The position numbers and the translations under genes are program-made. Positions 24,153 through 31,879 of a stretch of 39,264 nucleotides of DNA are shown here, piece by piece. How positions within the stretch are numbered: position 1 is the first letter of the stretch; every line of letters starts with the position of its first letter. This DNA comes from Bacteroidales bacterium (GTDB lineage: Bacteria; Bacteroidota; Bacteroidia; Bacteroidales; UBA932). The stretch covers positions 1-39,264 of the forward strand of contig JAFZWV010000019.1 in the NCBI GenBank assembly GCA_017617035.1. The letters run 5' to 3'. A model generated the notes under the pieces. The model was not told the origin of the DNA, did not search any database, and saw only the letters and a program-made list of their open reading frames with translations.

Positions 24153-24235
24153 GCGGTAGTGGTGAAATGGTAGACACGCTACTTTGAGGGGGTAGTGCCC
24201 GTTGGGGTGTGTGAGTTCGACTCTCACCTACCGCA
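24153..24235 (+). tRNA. tRNA-Leu, anticodon GAG
   Basis: The acceptor GCGGTAG pairs with CTACCGC, followed by discriminator A. The anticodon arm CTACT-TTGAGGG-GGTAG presents GAG. The T-arm has GAGTTCGACTC. The long variable arm fits class II tRNA-Leu reading CUC/CUU. CCA is not encoded. Confidence 0.95.
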
Positions 24236-24236
24236 C

Positions 24237-24277
24237 AAGGAGACAAGTTCGAAAGAGCATGTCTCCTTATTTTTTTA
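24237..24277 (+). terminator. Intrinsic terminator of tRNA-Leu(GAG)
   Basis: AAGGAGAC (24237-24244) pairs with GTCTCCTT (24261-24268), followed by a T-rich run to 24276. Confidence 0.85.
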
Positions 24278-24307
24278 TATCTTTGGGAAGACTAATACGC
24301 CAAGCCT

Positions 24308-25903
24308 ATGAAACGCATTATCGCTTTCCTGGCCCTCGCGGCCCTTTCGGCAACTGTTACAGCTCAAGCCCAAACCTCCAATCCCCCCTTGGTAAAAGAT
24401 GTCCCTGCGACTGCGCTGGAGCCTTTTATATACAATCTCCAGTCTACAAGAAATGAAGCCGGAGCGGCTAAGGCCATGGTCGACGCTATTGACGCCTCGC
24501 ATAACCTCCGCAATGGAGCGTGCAGGAGTAACCTCGCCGGGCAGAGTGTCTACTACGAGCAGTATAATATCCATGGAAGTCTCCTGGCTCAGGTCGATAG
24601 CGTCCAGCTCCAGAGCATTTGGGAGGAAGGTCAGGCGCGCAAGACAGGCTATGCCTTTACTTCCCGCGAATGGACAGGTAAAAACACCTACGTCGAAAAC
24701 ATAGAATACATGGACGAGGGCTTTTTCCGCACTGCCTCGGCCCTTGTCTCGCTTCAGAAGCAGGATGGCGACAAAGCTAAACAGAAAGTCGGCAGCGCCA
24801 TGCTCCAGGTTTTCTATACCCCCATGCAGGTCCATTTCAAAAGGCTCGAGCAACTGTCCGAGGTTCGTGAAGGCGGGACCGGTGAGGCCGAACTTCTTCT
24901 TACCGACATAAAGGATCTTTACGCCATGGATGGTTATACCATCGAGGTCTCTTCATCCAACACGGGAATACTCATTGCTTCTCCGGCACAAGTTACTACC
25001 GGATCAGATGGAACGGCGAAGATTAAACTTCGCGGTGTAAAGCAGGGGACAGCAACCCTCAAAGTCCTTATCGACCTCCATCAAGACGAAACGAACTCGT
25101 CGGTTCACGCCGAGAGGGAAATCGATATCGAGGTCAAGGAAGCCGAGAGGTGGGAGTATACAATCAAGGTAAAGGACGAATTCTTCATCCAGCCCGCTCA
25201 GCAATATACTCTGACCGGAACTTTTACCGTCAAATCCTTCGAGGATGAGGCGGGAATCACTCATTATACACTTGAAGACGTCTCTCCCGCCAGTAAGTCC
25301 GATGCGGGTACTTTCGAAGCGACTGGAATGTTTTTCAGGGATACAGACAGGGACAGCGGTGTAGCCATTATGTTCGATATGATGGGGATTATTGCCAGGG
25401 CAGAGGAGTCGAAAGCAACGATGGGAGCAAAAATCGGTCAAGTGTTGGCGGATACTTTTATGTCTATGGCAACAGGAGAAAAGGTAGGTGAAACGGTGAA
25501 TTCCCGCAATCCTATCACCTGCGCTGAGTTCCTGCTTGAAGAAGGCAGCTGGTCATACTATGCCGATATGAATACAATCATGGCCATAGGAATGTCGGCG
25601 CAGGGAATGTCAGACGAAGAAATCCAGAAAGCGCTGGCACAATCCCCAGAAGAGAGGAATAGCTCTAAATCCAAAAACAAGAAACTAAACCCGGACGACT
25701 TCAAGGTTGATCCTGAAGCGTCCAGGCAGGCCAACATTTCTTATATCAAAAAACATAATTGCCTGATTATTCCAGATACTACTCAGGGTATGCTTTTCCA
25801 GATGGGTAATATTTGGAAGGAAGCCGACAAATATATGAGTACCGGAAAGTCGAGCGACAGCATTTCTGGCACATTCATCCTTCGTCAATTAAACAACGAC
25901 TAG
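24308..25903 (+). CDS. Secreted protein with Ig-like domain, unknown function
   Basis: A 531-residue exported protein with a Sec signal MKRIIAFLALAALSATVTAQA. Residues about 60-165 are predicted mostly helical (TRNEAGAAKAMVDAIDA). About 185-265 resemble a bacterial Ig-like (Big/invasin-type) repeat: VREGGTGEAELLLTDIKDLYAMDG, GSDGTAKIKLRGVKQGTATLKVLID. The region 285-420 is beta-rich, followed by a Ser/Lys-rich segment (NSSKSKNKKLNPDD). No catalytic motif and no family recognised for the rest. A -7 box TATCTTTG lies at 24278-24285, so it has its own promoter after the tRNA terminator. It is followed 3 bases later by the acyltransferase gene, likely in one operon. Confidence 0.75.
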   Translation: MKRIIAFLALAALSATVTAQAQTSNPPLVKDVPATALEPFIYNLQSTRNEAGAAKAMVDAIDASHNLRNGACRSNLAGQSVYYEQYNIHGSLLAQVDSVQLQSIWEEGQARKTGYAFTSREWTGKNTYVENIEYMDEGFFRTASALVSLQKQDGDKAKQKVGSAMLQVFYTPMQVHFKRLEQLSEVREGGTGEAELLLTDIKDLYAMDGYTIEVSSSNTGILIASPAQVTTGSDGTAKIKLRGVKQGTATLKVLIDLHQDETNSSVHAEREIDIEVKEAERWEYTIKVKDEFFIQPAQQYTLTGTFTVKSFEDEAGITHYTLEDVSPASKSDAGTFEATGMFFRDTDRDSGVAIMFDMMGIIARAEESKATMGAKIGQVLADTFMSMATGEKVGETVNSRNPITCAEFLLEEGSWSYYADMNTIMAIGMSAQGMSDEEIQKALAQSPEERNSSKSKNKKLNPDDFKVDPEASRQANISYIKKHNCLIIPDTTQGMLFQMGNIWKEADKYMSTGKSSDSISGTFILRQLNND

Positions 25904-25906
25904 TAT

Positions 25907-27160
25907 ATGTCCGATTTTTTCCCGCTTCAGGATGTTGAGCGCTTCGACCTGAAGAAAGAACCGCCGCGCGTAAAATGGTATCTTAGGCCCGTAGTGTGGC
26001 TGCTGTGTTTCCCCGTATTCTGGCTGCACCGCAGTAAGATTCACCGTATCAACATGAAGGGCGTGAAGCCGCCGTACCTGCTGCTTTGCAACCATAATGC
26101 ATTTTACGATTTCATGGTCGCGACGGTAGCGACCTTCCCTCACCAGCCGTACTACGTTGTGGCGGTGGACGGCTTCATTGGCCGCGAAAAACTGATGTGG
26201 GGCGTGGGCTGCTTCGGCAAGCGCAAGTTTACCAATGACCTCTCCCTCATCAGGAATATCAAGGCGATTCTCGACCGCGGGAAGATCGTGACCCTGTATG
26301 CGGAAGCGCGCTACTCGCTCTGCGGCACCAACGCCGTCCTTCCCGATTCCATTGGCAAGATGGTCAAGCTCTTCAAGGTCCCGGTCGTCACCCTGATGAC
26401 GAAAGGCCACCACATCGACGCCCCGTTCTGGCAGGGCTCCGACCCGAAGAGCAAGATGCTCAAGACCGAGGCAGAGTTCAAGCTCCTGCTGACTGCGGAA
26501 GACGCACAAAACCTCAGCGTCCAGGAAATTAACGCGAAAATCAACGAAGCCTACGTCTACGACGACTTCAAGTGGCAGAAGGACAACCATGTCCGCGTGA
26601 AGGCCAAGGACCGCGCCCGCGCTCTGCATAAAGTCCTCTACAAATGCCCGCACTGCGGCAAGGAATATCGCATGGATTCCCATGGCACCATCCTTGAGTG
26701 CAAGGCCTGCGGCCACAAATGGGAGATGACCGAGTATGGCGAGCTCAAGGCCCTCGAGGGCGAGACCTATTATTCCCACATCCCCGACTGGTACGAGTGG
26801 GAGCGCGCCTGCGTCCGAAAGGAGGTCGAAGATGGCACCTACAAGCTGGATGTTATGTGCAAGGTCAACTCACTGCCCAACTCGAAGGGCTTCATATGCA
26901 TAGGCGACGCGCATCTTGTCCATGACATGACGGGCTTCCACCTCAGCGGCAACTACGAGGGTAAGGACTGGAGCCTCGACCAGCCTGCTAAGGGCCTCTA
27001 TTCGGTCCATATCGAATACAATTACATAGGCGAGCATCGCGACTGCGTGGACCTGAACACCCTTACGGACACGCTCTACTGCTTCCCCTACGGCGAAGAC
27101 TTCGCCGTGACGAAAGTCGCCCTCGCTACCGAAGAACTCTATAAGTACCTCAATAAATGA
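25907..27160 (+). CDS. PlsC-like acyltransferase with a C-terminal zinc ribbon
   Basis: A 417-residue protein. Residues about 25-215 are a lysophospholipid acyltransferase-like domain: a membrane-associated VVWLLCFPVFWLH, the catalytic block CNHNAFYDF (NHxxxxD, H63, D68), a FGKRKFTND block, then VTLYAEARYSLCG in the position of the EGTR motif, and VVTLMTKGHH. Residues 247-268 make a zinc ribbon (C247, C250, C265, C268: CPHCGKEY...CKACGHKW), followed by a ~150-residue beta-rich tail of unknown role. It most likely acylates a lipid precursor at the inner membrane. The zinc ribbon is unusual in the family. It overlaps the next gene by 4 bases. Confidence 0.82.
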   Translation: MSDFFPLQDVERFDLKKEPPRVKWYLRPVVWLLCFPVFWLHRSKIHRINMKGVKPPYLLLCNHNAFYDFMVATVATFPHQPYYVVAVDGFIGREKLMWGVGCFGKRKFTNDLSLIRNIKAILDRGKIVTLYAEARYSLCGTNAVLPDSIGKMVKLFKVPVVTLMTKGHHIDAPFWQGSDPKSKMLKTEAEFKLLLTAEDAQNLSVQEINAKINEAYVYDDFKWQKDNHVRVKAKDRARALHKVLYKCPHCGKEYRMDSHGTILECKACGHKWEMTEYGELKALEGETYYSHIPDWYEWERACVRKEVEDGTYKLDVMCKVNSLPNSKGFICIGDAHLVHDMTGFHLSGNYEGKDWSLDQPAKGLYSVHIEYNYIGEHRDCVDLNTLTDTLYCFPYGEDFAVTKVALATEELYKYLNK

Positions 27161-28281
27161 AACGGCTTCTTCTAACCGCAGCGCTCGCGCTGGCAGGCAG
27201 CCTGGCCATGGCCCAGGACCTGAACGACATTCACCTTGCGCTCAACACGGTGCAGGATTCGTCCCACTTCTACTACTACATCAACATGTACCCCAAGCTG
27301 GGTCAGTGGGATATCAAGAAAGCCCGCGCCAAGGAGTACGGTTTCCTCTCGGAGTATGTTCTCGAGGGTAAGTTCGAGCGCATCTGGCTCCTCAGCCTCC
27401 ACGACGCTATCATCAAGAAGAACGGCAAATACGCCCTCTTCAATCTGGACACCAAAAAGTACACGACCAAGTTCGAGTACCTCGACGTGCGCTTTGCATG
27501 GGGTGGTGCTGAAACTGTTCCTATTGCGCTATATTCCAAGACCAAGGACTTCGAGGGCTGGGAGTTTGTACGGCCGATAGATACCGACGGAAAGCGCACC
27601 CTGGAGCCGGTCATGACCGAGCCTACAGACAGCTTCTACTTTGTCGCGAGCAACTGCATTAAACTGTTCCATGACGGCAAGGAAAGCCTAATTAACGATA
27701 AGGCTGAAACTATCGTTCCTTTCCAGTATGCCAGGTTGGGCCTTTACAGAATCTACGATGGTGCTACCATCATGGATGTCTACGATGAGCAGGGCCGCGC
27801 TGGTCTGGTCAGAATCAAGTGGGACGGCACCGTAGCGGAGATGGCTCCATGCGAGTACGACGAGGTGGACGTCAGCCGCTGGCCTTGCATCATACGCAAG
27901 GGCGACAAATATGCTATTGTTTACGATAGGAATGGCAGCAAGACTGACCTGATTTTCGATTCAGTCGACTGGTATCCCCAGGGCATGATAGTAAGAATAG
28001 GCGACAAGTTCGGCTTCCAGAAATGGGGTAAGCTCAAACTCCCTGTAGAATACGATTCGATGGGTATAATCGCCTCCGAGGAGACCAAGAATAAGAAAGC
28101 CATTCTGGCCACAAACGACGAAGGGACTTATCTCTACGACACCAACTGCAAGCTGCTTTTGTTCGAGCCTGCCGAGGTGGTTGAGCCGGAGGAGGTTGAA
28201 GAACCGGAAGATTCTACTTCTGTGACTCCAGTTCCCGAAGAGCTTTCAGAGCCTGTGGACAGAGTAGAAGCAGGACTATAA
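27157..28281 (+). CDS. Secreted WG-repeat-like protein, unknown function
   Basis: A 374-residue exported protein with signal MKRLLLTAALALAGSLAMAQ. The mature part has repeated units of the WG type, in which Gly/Lys-containing hairpins alternate with lines such as KKNGKYALFNLDTKK, HDGKESLINDKAETIVPFQYA, RKGDKYAIVYDRNGSKT and RIGDKFGFQKWGKLKLPVEYDSM. The C-terminus is an acidic Glu/Pro/Val tail (VVEPEEVEEPEDS). WG proteins are thought to be binding scaffolds; no enzyme is implied. The ATG overlaps the acyltransferase stop by 4 bases. The last 68 bases overlap the convergent symporter gene. Confidence 0.75.
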   Translation: MKRLLLTAALALAGSLAMAQDLNDIHLALNTVQDSSHFYYYINMYPKLGQWDIKKARAKEYGFLSEYVLEGKFERIWLLSLHDAIIKKNGKYALFNLDTKKYTTKFEYLDVRFAWGGAETVPIALYSKTKDFEGWEFVRPIDTDGKRTLEPVMTEPTDSFYFVASNCIKLFHDGKESLINDKAETIVPFQYARLGLYRIYDGATIMDVYDEQGRAGLVRIKWDGTVAEMAPCEYDEVDVSRWPCIIRKGDKYAIVYDRNGSKTDLIFDSVDWYPQGMIVRIGDKFGFQKWGKLKLPVEYDSMGIIASEETKNKKAILATNDEGTYLYDTNCKLLLFEPAEVVEPEEVEEPEDSTSVTPVPEELSEPVDRVEAGL

Positions 28282-29587
28282 CGTTGACCCAGGTTGTGAT
28301 GCCGACACCTATATCGCCGACCTTCCAGACCACTCCCGCCTGATTCAAGGCGCCGAATATCACGCATCCGAACATACAGAGACGGTAGATCCAAATGACT
28401 GCCGTCTCTTTCTTTTTGTCCTTGCCGTCGAACAGGTAGAAGATGCTCGATTCGGCGTAGAAGTAGTACGCCATGAGGGTGGTGAAGGAGAAGAACGCCA
28501 GGGCAATAGCCACGAACGCGCTGCCGAAGCCGCCGAATACCGAGTCTATTGCGCTTTGGGTGAAGCCGACGTAGTTGCTGCCGAGCTCCGGCGCGCCGCT
28601 GATTATGGGCGTACCGTCGGCCCCGAAGACGTTGTAGGTGCCCGTGCAGAGGATCATGAGGGCTGTGGCCGTGCACACGAAGAATGTGTCTACGTAGACC
28701 GAGAAGGCCTGCACGAGTCCCTGCTTGGCGGGGTGGTCGACGTCGGCGCTGGCCGAGACGATCGCGCCGCCGCCCTCGCCCGCCTCGTTGGAGAACAGGC
28801 CGCGCTTCACGCCCATGCTTATCGTACTACCGACGATTCCGCCGAAGAGTGGGTCGGCACCGAACGCGCCCGCGAATATGGCCTTGAACACGCCCGGAAC
28901 GGCCTGCCAGTGGAAGCCGATGATGATGAGGGCGAAGATGATGTAGGCCGCGGCCATGAACGGGGTCACGACCGAGGCGACGCGTGAGATGCGGGTCAGT
29001 CCGCCGATGATCACGAGCCCCAGCAGCACGACTATGGCGATGCCGGTCGCGAGCGGGCTGAAGTGGAACGCGTTGGCGAACGCGGAGGTGACGCCGTTGG
29101 TCTGGACGGTCGTCAGAAGCAGTCCATAGCCGATTATCGTGAGCACGGCGAAGATGACGCCGAGCCAGCGCTGCCCCAGTCCCTTTTCTATGTAGCAGGC
29201 AGGGCCGCCACGCCAACCGGTGTGGTGCGGGAAGCGGTAGAGCTGGGCCAGGGTCGATTCTGTGAAGGCGGTCGAAGCTCCGAAGAAGGCCGTCACCCAC
29301 ATCCAGAAGACCGCGCCCGGGCCTCCCAGGGCTATGGCTGTCGCTACGCCGACTATGTTGCCCGTTCCTACCCGGCCGGCGAGGGCGACGCAGAAGGCCT
29401 GGAACGAAGAGATGCCCTTGGTCCCCGAGTTGCTTTTCGGGGCGAAGAGCAGACGGGCCATGAGCCCGAGCCGGCGCACCTGTACGCAGCGCGTGCGGAT
29501 TGTCAGGTAGAGCCCGGCAAAGATGAGAATCGCTACCAGAGCGGGGCTCCACACGATATCGTTTACTATGTCTACTATTCGTTCCAC
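28214..29587 (-). CDS. AGCS-family sodium/amino-acid symporter
   Basis: A 457-residue inner-membrane carrier with about ten predicted helices, importing alanine or glycine with Na+. The family signature is strong: GRVGTGNIVGVATAIALGGPGAVFWMW (GTGN motif near residue 75), ESTLAQLYR, GGPACYIEKGLGQRW, GVKRGLFSNEAGEGG and AYYFYAESSIFYLF. The start is GTG at 29587; a -7-like TATCTTCG lies 7 bases upstream (29595-29602). The tail overlaps the WG-repeat gene by 68 bases on the opposite strand. Length is normal and no residue seems missing. Confidence 0.93.
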   Translation of the reverse strand: MERIVDIVNDIVWSPALVAILIFAGLYLTIRTRCVQVRRLGLMARLLFAPKSNSGTKGISSFQAFCVALAGRVGTGNIVGVATAIALGGPGAVFWMWVTAFFGASTAFTESTLAQLYRFPHHTGWRGGPACYIEKGLGQRWLGVIFAVLTIIGYGLLLTTVQTNGVTSAFANAFHFSPLATGIAIVVLLGLVIIGGLTRISRVASVVTPFMAAAYIIFALIIIGFHWQAVPGVFKAIFAGAFGADPLFGGIVGSTISMGVKRGLFSNEAGEGGGAIVSASADVDHPAKQGLVQAFSVYVDTFFVCTATALMILCTGTYNVFGADGTPIISGAPELGSNYVGFTQSAIDSVFGGFGSAFVAIALAFFSFTTLMAYYFYAESSIFYLFDGKDKKKETAVIWIYRLCMFGCVIFGALNQAGVVWKVGDIGVGITTWVNVIVLLLLCPQALKALRELESQK

Positions 29588-29603
29588 TGATTTGCGAAGA
29601 TAG

Positions 29604-29638
29604 TAAAAAAATAAAGGCCTCCTTTAACAGGAAGCCTC
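29604..29638 (-). terminator. Intrinsic terminator of the Hc1-like gene
   Basis: On the minus strand AGGCTTCC pairs with GGAGGCCT around TGTTAAA (one G-T pair), followed by TTTATTTTTTT. It ends the Hc1-like gene 23 bases after its stop, just before the symporter promoter. Confidence 0.85.
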
Positions 29639-29660
29639 TATTTGTTCGAAGTGTGCTGAA

Positions 29661-29825
29661 TTATTTTGCAGCAGCAACACTTGCCTTACGATACTCCTTA
29701 CCGAGTTTCTCGAGCTTAAGGGTGGCTTTACGAACGCGAGCAGCAGCTGCCTTGTTGCCTTCCTTAACGATGTCAGCCTTGATTGCTTCAACCTCGGCGA
29801 GGATTTCTTTAACGAGCTTTTCCAT
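29661..29825 (-). CDS. Hc1-like histone H1-type small basic protein
   Basis: A 54-residue protein, MEKLVKEILAEVEAIKADIV at the start and EYRKASVAAAK at the end. The middle KEGNKAAAARVRKATLKLEKL has the pattern of Bacteroidetes Hc1/histone H1-like proteins (GNKAA..RARKA...LEKL.KE.RK.S). These are abundant DNA-binding proteins in the nucleoid. The gene has its own -7 box TACATTTG (29871-29878) with a 45-nt leader, and its own terminator. Short length is normal for the family. Confidence 0.88.
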   Translation of the reverse strand: MEKLVKEILAEVEAIKADIVKEGNKAAAARVRKATLKLEKLGKEYRKASVAAAK

Positions 29826-29870
29826 AATAAAAAAATGAGTAATTGGTTTTAGTTAAACAAAACGTTTGAC

Positions 29871-29878
29871 CAAATGTA
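29871..29878 (-). promoter_or_regulatory. -7 box of the Hc1-like gene
   Basis: TACATTTG on the minus strand. The leader is A/T-rich. A -33 TTTG at the right distance is not clear. Confidence 0.6.
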
Positions 29879-30055
29879 AGTAAAAAAAACCAATGTTGCA
29901 CCCTTTTTGTCAAAAAAAGTGACACATAGTGTACTGAAAAGGCGATTTTTGCCATTTTTGGTCGATTTTTTAAAGTTTTCGAGGTGCCATAGAGGGTATT
30001 TTGAGGGGGTATAGAGTGTCGTGGTTTTTACTTTTTTTATTACCTTTGATGCGTT
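29879..30055. other. A/T-rich divergent intergenic region
   Basis: About 180 bases without a coding frame. It holds the promoter regions of the Hc1-like gene and of the gene at 30056. The plus-strand -7 box is TACCTTTG (30041-30048), 7 bases before the ATG. Runs such as AAAAAAAACC and TTTTTGGTCGATTTTTT make it bendable. No further gene or RNA is seen. Confidence 0.5.
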
Positions 30056-30805
30056 ATGAAGAAGACACTTATTATTGTAGCAATAGCGTTGTTTGGCTAC
30101 ATTGGGCTCTATGCGCAGGATATTATAACTAAAACTGATGGCACTGACCTTCAGGCGAGAATCCTCGAAATCACTACCAACGAGGTGAAGTATAAGAAGT
30201 TCAGTAATCTGGATGGCCCTACTTACACGATTCTGAAGTCGGAAGTCATGTTCATTACTTATGAAAATGGCGACCGCGACATTTTCGGTCTTTCCGATTC
30301 AGGACCGTCGGGCAATGCCGTTCATCCAGGCATGAAGTATAAGGAGATTAAGGATCTGTACAATCCCAAGGAGTATTATCGCCAGTATACCGATCCCTAT
30401 CGTCCGTTCTGGATTGGCGTAGGGGAGTTTATTATTCCCGGACTTGGAGAAGCCTGTGTCGGTGAGTGGGGACGCGCAGCCGGATTCTTCTTCGGTAATA
30501 TTGCCCTTTATGCGCTGCAGGTTAGCCAGATGCAAATTACTCAGACACAGAACGGGAGTAATGTGGTGTATACTTACACTGCCACCTCGGCGTCAAATGC
30601 AATTGGCCTAGTCCGTCTTGGACTTAATATCTGGGGCATCTGCGACGCTGTTCGTGTCGCCAAGGTGAAGAACATGTATACACAGGACCTCGTCTCCCAG
30701 CAAGCATCGATCGATCTCGGCCTGTCCCCGTACTTCGCTTATACTCCATACGGATCCAGTTCCCTCCAGCCCGTCACCGGACTATCTCTGAGGGTTAGTT
30801 TTTAA
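30056..30805 (+). CDS. Exported protein of unknown function, possibly membrane-anchored
   Basis: A 249-residue protein with signal MKKTLIIVAIALFGYIGLYAQ. Residues 22-80 follow a pattern frequent in Bacteroidetes exported proteins: DIITKTDGTDLQARILEITTNEVKYKKF, GPTYTILKSEVMFITYENGDRDIF. Two hydrophobic stretches (FWIGVGEFIIPGLGEACVGEWG and FFFGNIALYALQV) could be membrane segments or amphipathic hairpins, and another follows (AIGLVRLGLNIWGICDAV). The end, GLSLRVSF, has the aromatic last residue seen in outer-membrane proteins. Function unknown. Its -7 box lies 7 bases before the ATG. It is convergent with higA, overlapping by 4 bases. Confidence 0.7.
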   Translation: MKKTLIIVAIALFGYIGLYAQDIITKTDGTDLQARILEITTNEVKYKKFSNLDGPTYTILKSEVMFITYENGDRDIFGLSDSGPSGNAVHPGMKYKEIKDLYNPKEYYRQYTDPYRPFWIGVGEFIIPGLGEACVGEWGRAAGFFFGNIALYALQVSQMQITQTQNGSNVVYTYTATSASNAIGLVRLGLNIWGICDAVRVAKVKNMYTQDLVSQQASIDLGLSPYFAYTPYGSSSLQPVTGLSLRVSF

Positions 30806-31164
30806 AGAAGGCAGGCCCAGCCGAATTTGCGGGCGAGTTCTTTGAGAAGTTTTTTGTCTTCGACAGGGATAGTGACTGGGAATGTTGCAACTTGTGAGTC
30901 CCTTTTTGCTATTCCGGCCATGTCTAAGTCATATTGCGTCTGGAGATTTAACCAGAGTTCGGCGGGAATGTTCAAAGACTTCTCCAAAGCGATGGCAAAG
31001 TTCAGGGACATTGAGCGTTTCCCGGAAATCGTTTCGCTAATAACGGATGCTTTGATTCCAGTTATTTCTGAGAGCCTTTTTTGAGAAAGGCCTCTTTCTT
31101 TCAACTCATCCTTGAGCAGTTCTCCAGGATGTGTGGCAACTATGGGTGTTTGTGCTTTATTCAT
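30802..31164 (-). CDS. higA: HigA-type antitoxin (HTH) without an intact toxin partner
   Basis: A 120-residue XRE-family protein. It begins with ATHPGELLKDELKERGLSQKRLSEITGIKASVISETISGKRSMS, the HigA/VapI pattern, with the helix-turn-helix at about 26-46, followed by ALEKSLNIPAELWLNLQTQYDLD. The C-terminal part (VEDKKLLKELARKFGWACLL) is less conserved. A HigB toxin of about 90-110 residues is expected upstream, but only a 10-codon frame remains (31161-31193). It can still act as a DNA-binding repressor. The overlap with that frame is ATGA. Confidence 0.87.
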   Translation of the reverse strand: MNKAQTPIVATHPGELLKDELKERGLSQKRLSEITGIKASVISETISGKRSMSLNFAIALEKSLNIPAELWLNLQTQYDLDMAGIAKRDSQVATFPVTIPVEDKKLLKELARKFGWACLL

Positions 31165-31193
31165 ACTTTTTTGTCATCGAATTCAACGTTCAT
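31161..31193 (-). pseudogene. 10-codon remnant of a HigB-like toxin start
   Basis: The minus strand reads MNVEFDDKKV and stop. Its first residues are like the beginning of Bacteroidetes HigB/RelE toxins (M-x-V-x-F-D-x-x). The stop overlaps the higA ATG. A -7 box TACTTTTG (31207-31214) and GAGGAG lie just upstream. It might instead be a genuine leader peptide coupling translation of higA. Confidence 0.5.
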
Positions 31194-31206
31194 ACTCCTC
31201 GTGGTG

Positions 31207-31260
31207 CAAAAGTAATAATAATTTCATAATAATTCGCAATACTGTGAATAATTTCGCAGA
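31207..31260 (-). promoter_or_regulatory. Promoter and possible operator of the higA unit
   Basis: On the minus strand TACTTTTG (31207-31214) forms the -7 box. Just upstream are two A/T-rich GCGAA(A/T)TATT motifs, about 17 bases apart, which could be operator half-sites for HigA (inference). Confidence 0.45.
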
Positions 31261-31351
31261 ATTGACTACGCAAAGGTATGAATAAATACGCTGATCGTCA
31301 AGAGTATAAATCGTTGACACTCAGGTAATTAGATGGTTTACAGATGGGGGG

Positions 31352-31376
31352 CGATCTCGGCCTCGGACGAGATTAG
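31352..31376. repeat. 25-bp direct repeat, left copy
   Basis: It begins CGATCTCGGCCTCGG and is identical to 31855-31879. It contains the stop codon of the DUF2442-HTH gene. The sequence is itself an imperfect hairpin (ATCTCG / CGAGAT). Confidence 0.8.
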
Positions 31377-31795
31377 GTGGAAAAATCTGCCAAATCCCTG
31401 CCGAGTTGTCGTAGGGCGTTGAGGATCTGCTCGGTGCGTTCGGCAGAGGGCTTCTTGATGCCGTAGATGTATCGGGAAAGGAGGCTTTTGTTGATGCCGA
31501 TGGTCCGAGCCATCTCCGAGACGTTCAGTTGAGGGAATCTGTGGAATACCTCAGCGATGGGGTTGTCCGAATTTGGCTCCGCCGTTTCGTGGAAACTGCT
31601 GATATGGATATCTTCATCGAGTTCTTCCCAACGAATATCGTCTCCGTCTGATCCAATTTCGAATGCTTCTCGTTGCTCCGGCGTCGCTTCGAGCAATAGT
31701 GGGAATGCCTCCAGCGGCCTGCTGTAGGTATTCCCCTGGTCGGTAAGGATATAAATCCTTCCGTTTTTAAACCAAAGCTTTACGATGGATTCCAT
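31373..31795 (-). CDS. DUF2442 protein with a C-terminal helix-turn-helix
   Basis: A 140-residue protein from the ATG at 31795, start MESIVKLWFKNGRIYI. Residues 1-65 have the DUF2442 pattern (GNTYSRPLEAFPLLLEATPEQREAFEI, then DIRWEELDEDIHI). Residues about 85-135 are an XRE-like HTH: LNVSEMARTIGINKSLLSRYIYGIKKPS. Such pairs are often found next to toxin-antitoxin or mobile regions and are likely DNA-binding regulators. A longer frame up to 32101 runs through repeat DNA with no homology and is rejected. The gene, with its promoter region, lies between 25-bp direct repeats, which may mark it as a small cassette. Confidence 0.82.
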   Translation of the reverse strand: MESIVKLWFKNGRIYILTDQGNTYSRPLEAFPLLLEATPEQREAFEIGSDGDDIRWEELDEDIHISSFHETAEPNSDNPIAEVFHRFPQLNVSEMARTIGINKSLLSRYIYGIKKPSAERTEQILNALRQLGRDLADFST

Positions 31796-31822
31796 GCGGT
31801 AAAAATAGGTATAAATTTTTAT

Positions 31823-31840
31823 CCCCACAAGAGAGTGGGG
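31823..31840. repeat. Small hairpin upstream of the DUF2442-HTH gene
   Basis: CCCCAC (31823-31828) and GTGGGG (31835-31840) around a 6-base loop. On the minus strand an A/T-rich run follows, so it could terminate incoming transcription. Confidence 0.5.
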
Positions 31841-31854
31841 AGAAGAAATGTGGC

Positions 31855-31879
31855 CGATCTCGGCCTCGGACGAGATTAG
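31855..31879. repeat. 25-bp direct repeat, right copy
   Basis: Identical to 31352-31376, 503 bases away. Ten of its bases (GGACGAGATT) also occur near the 3' end of the tRNA-Ser gene. Confidence 0.8.
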
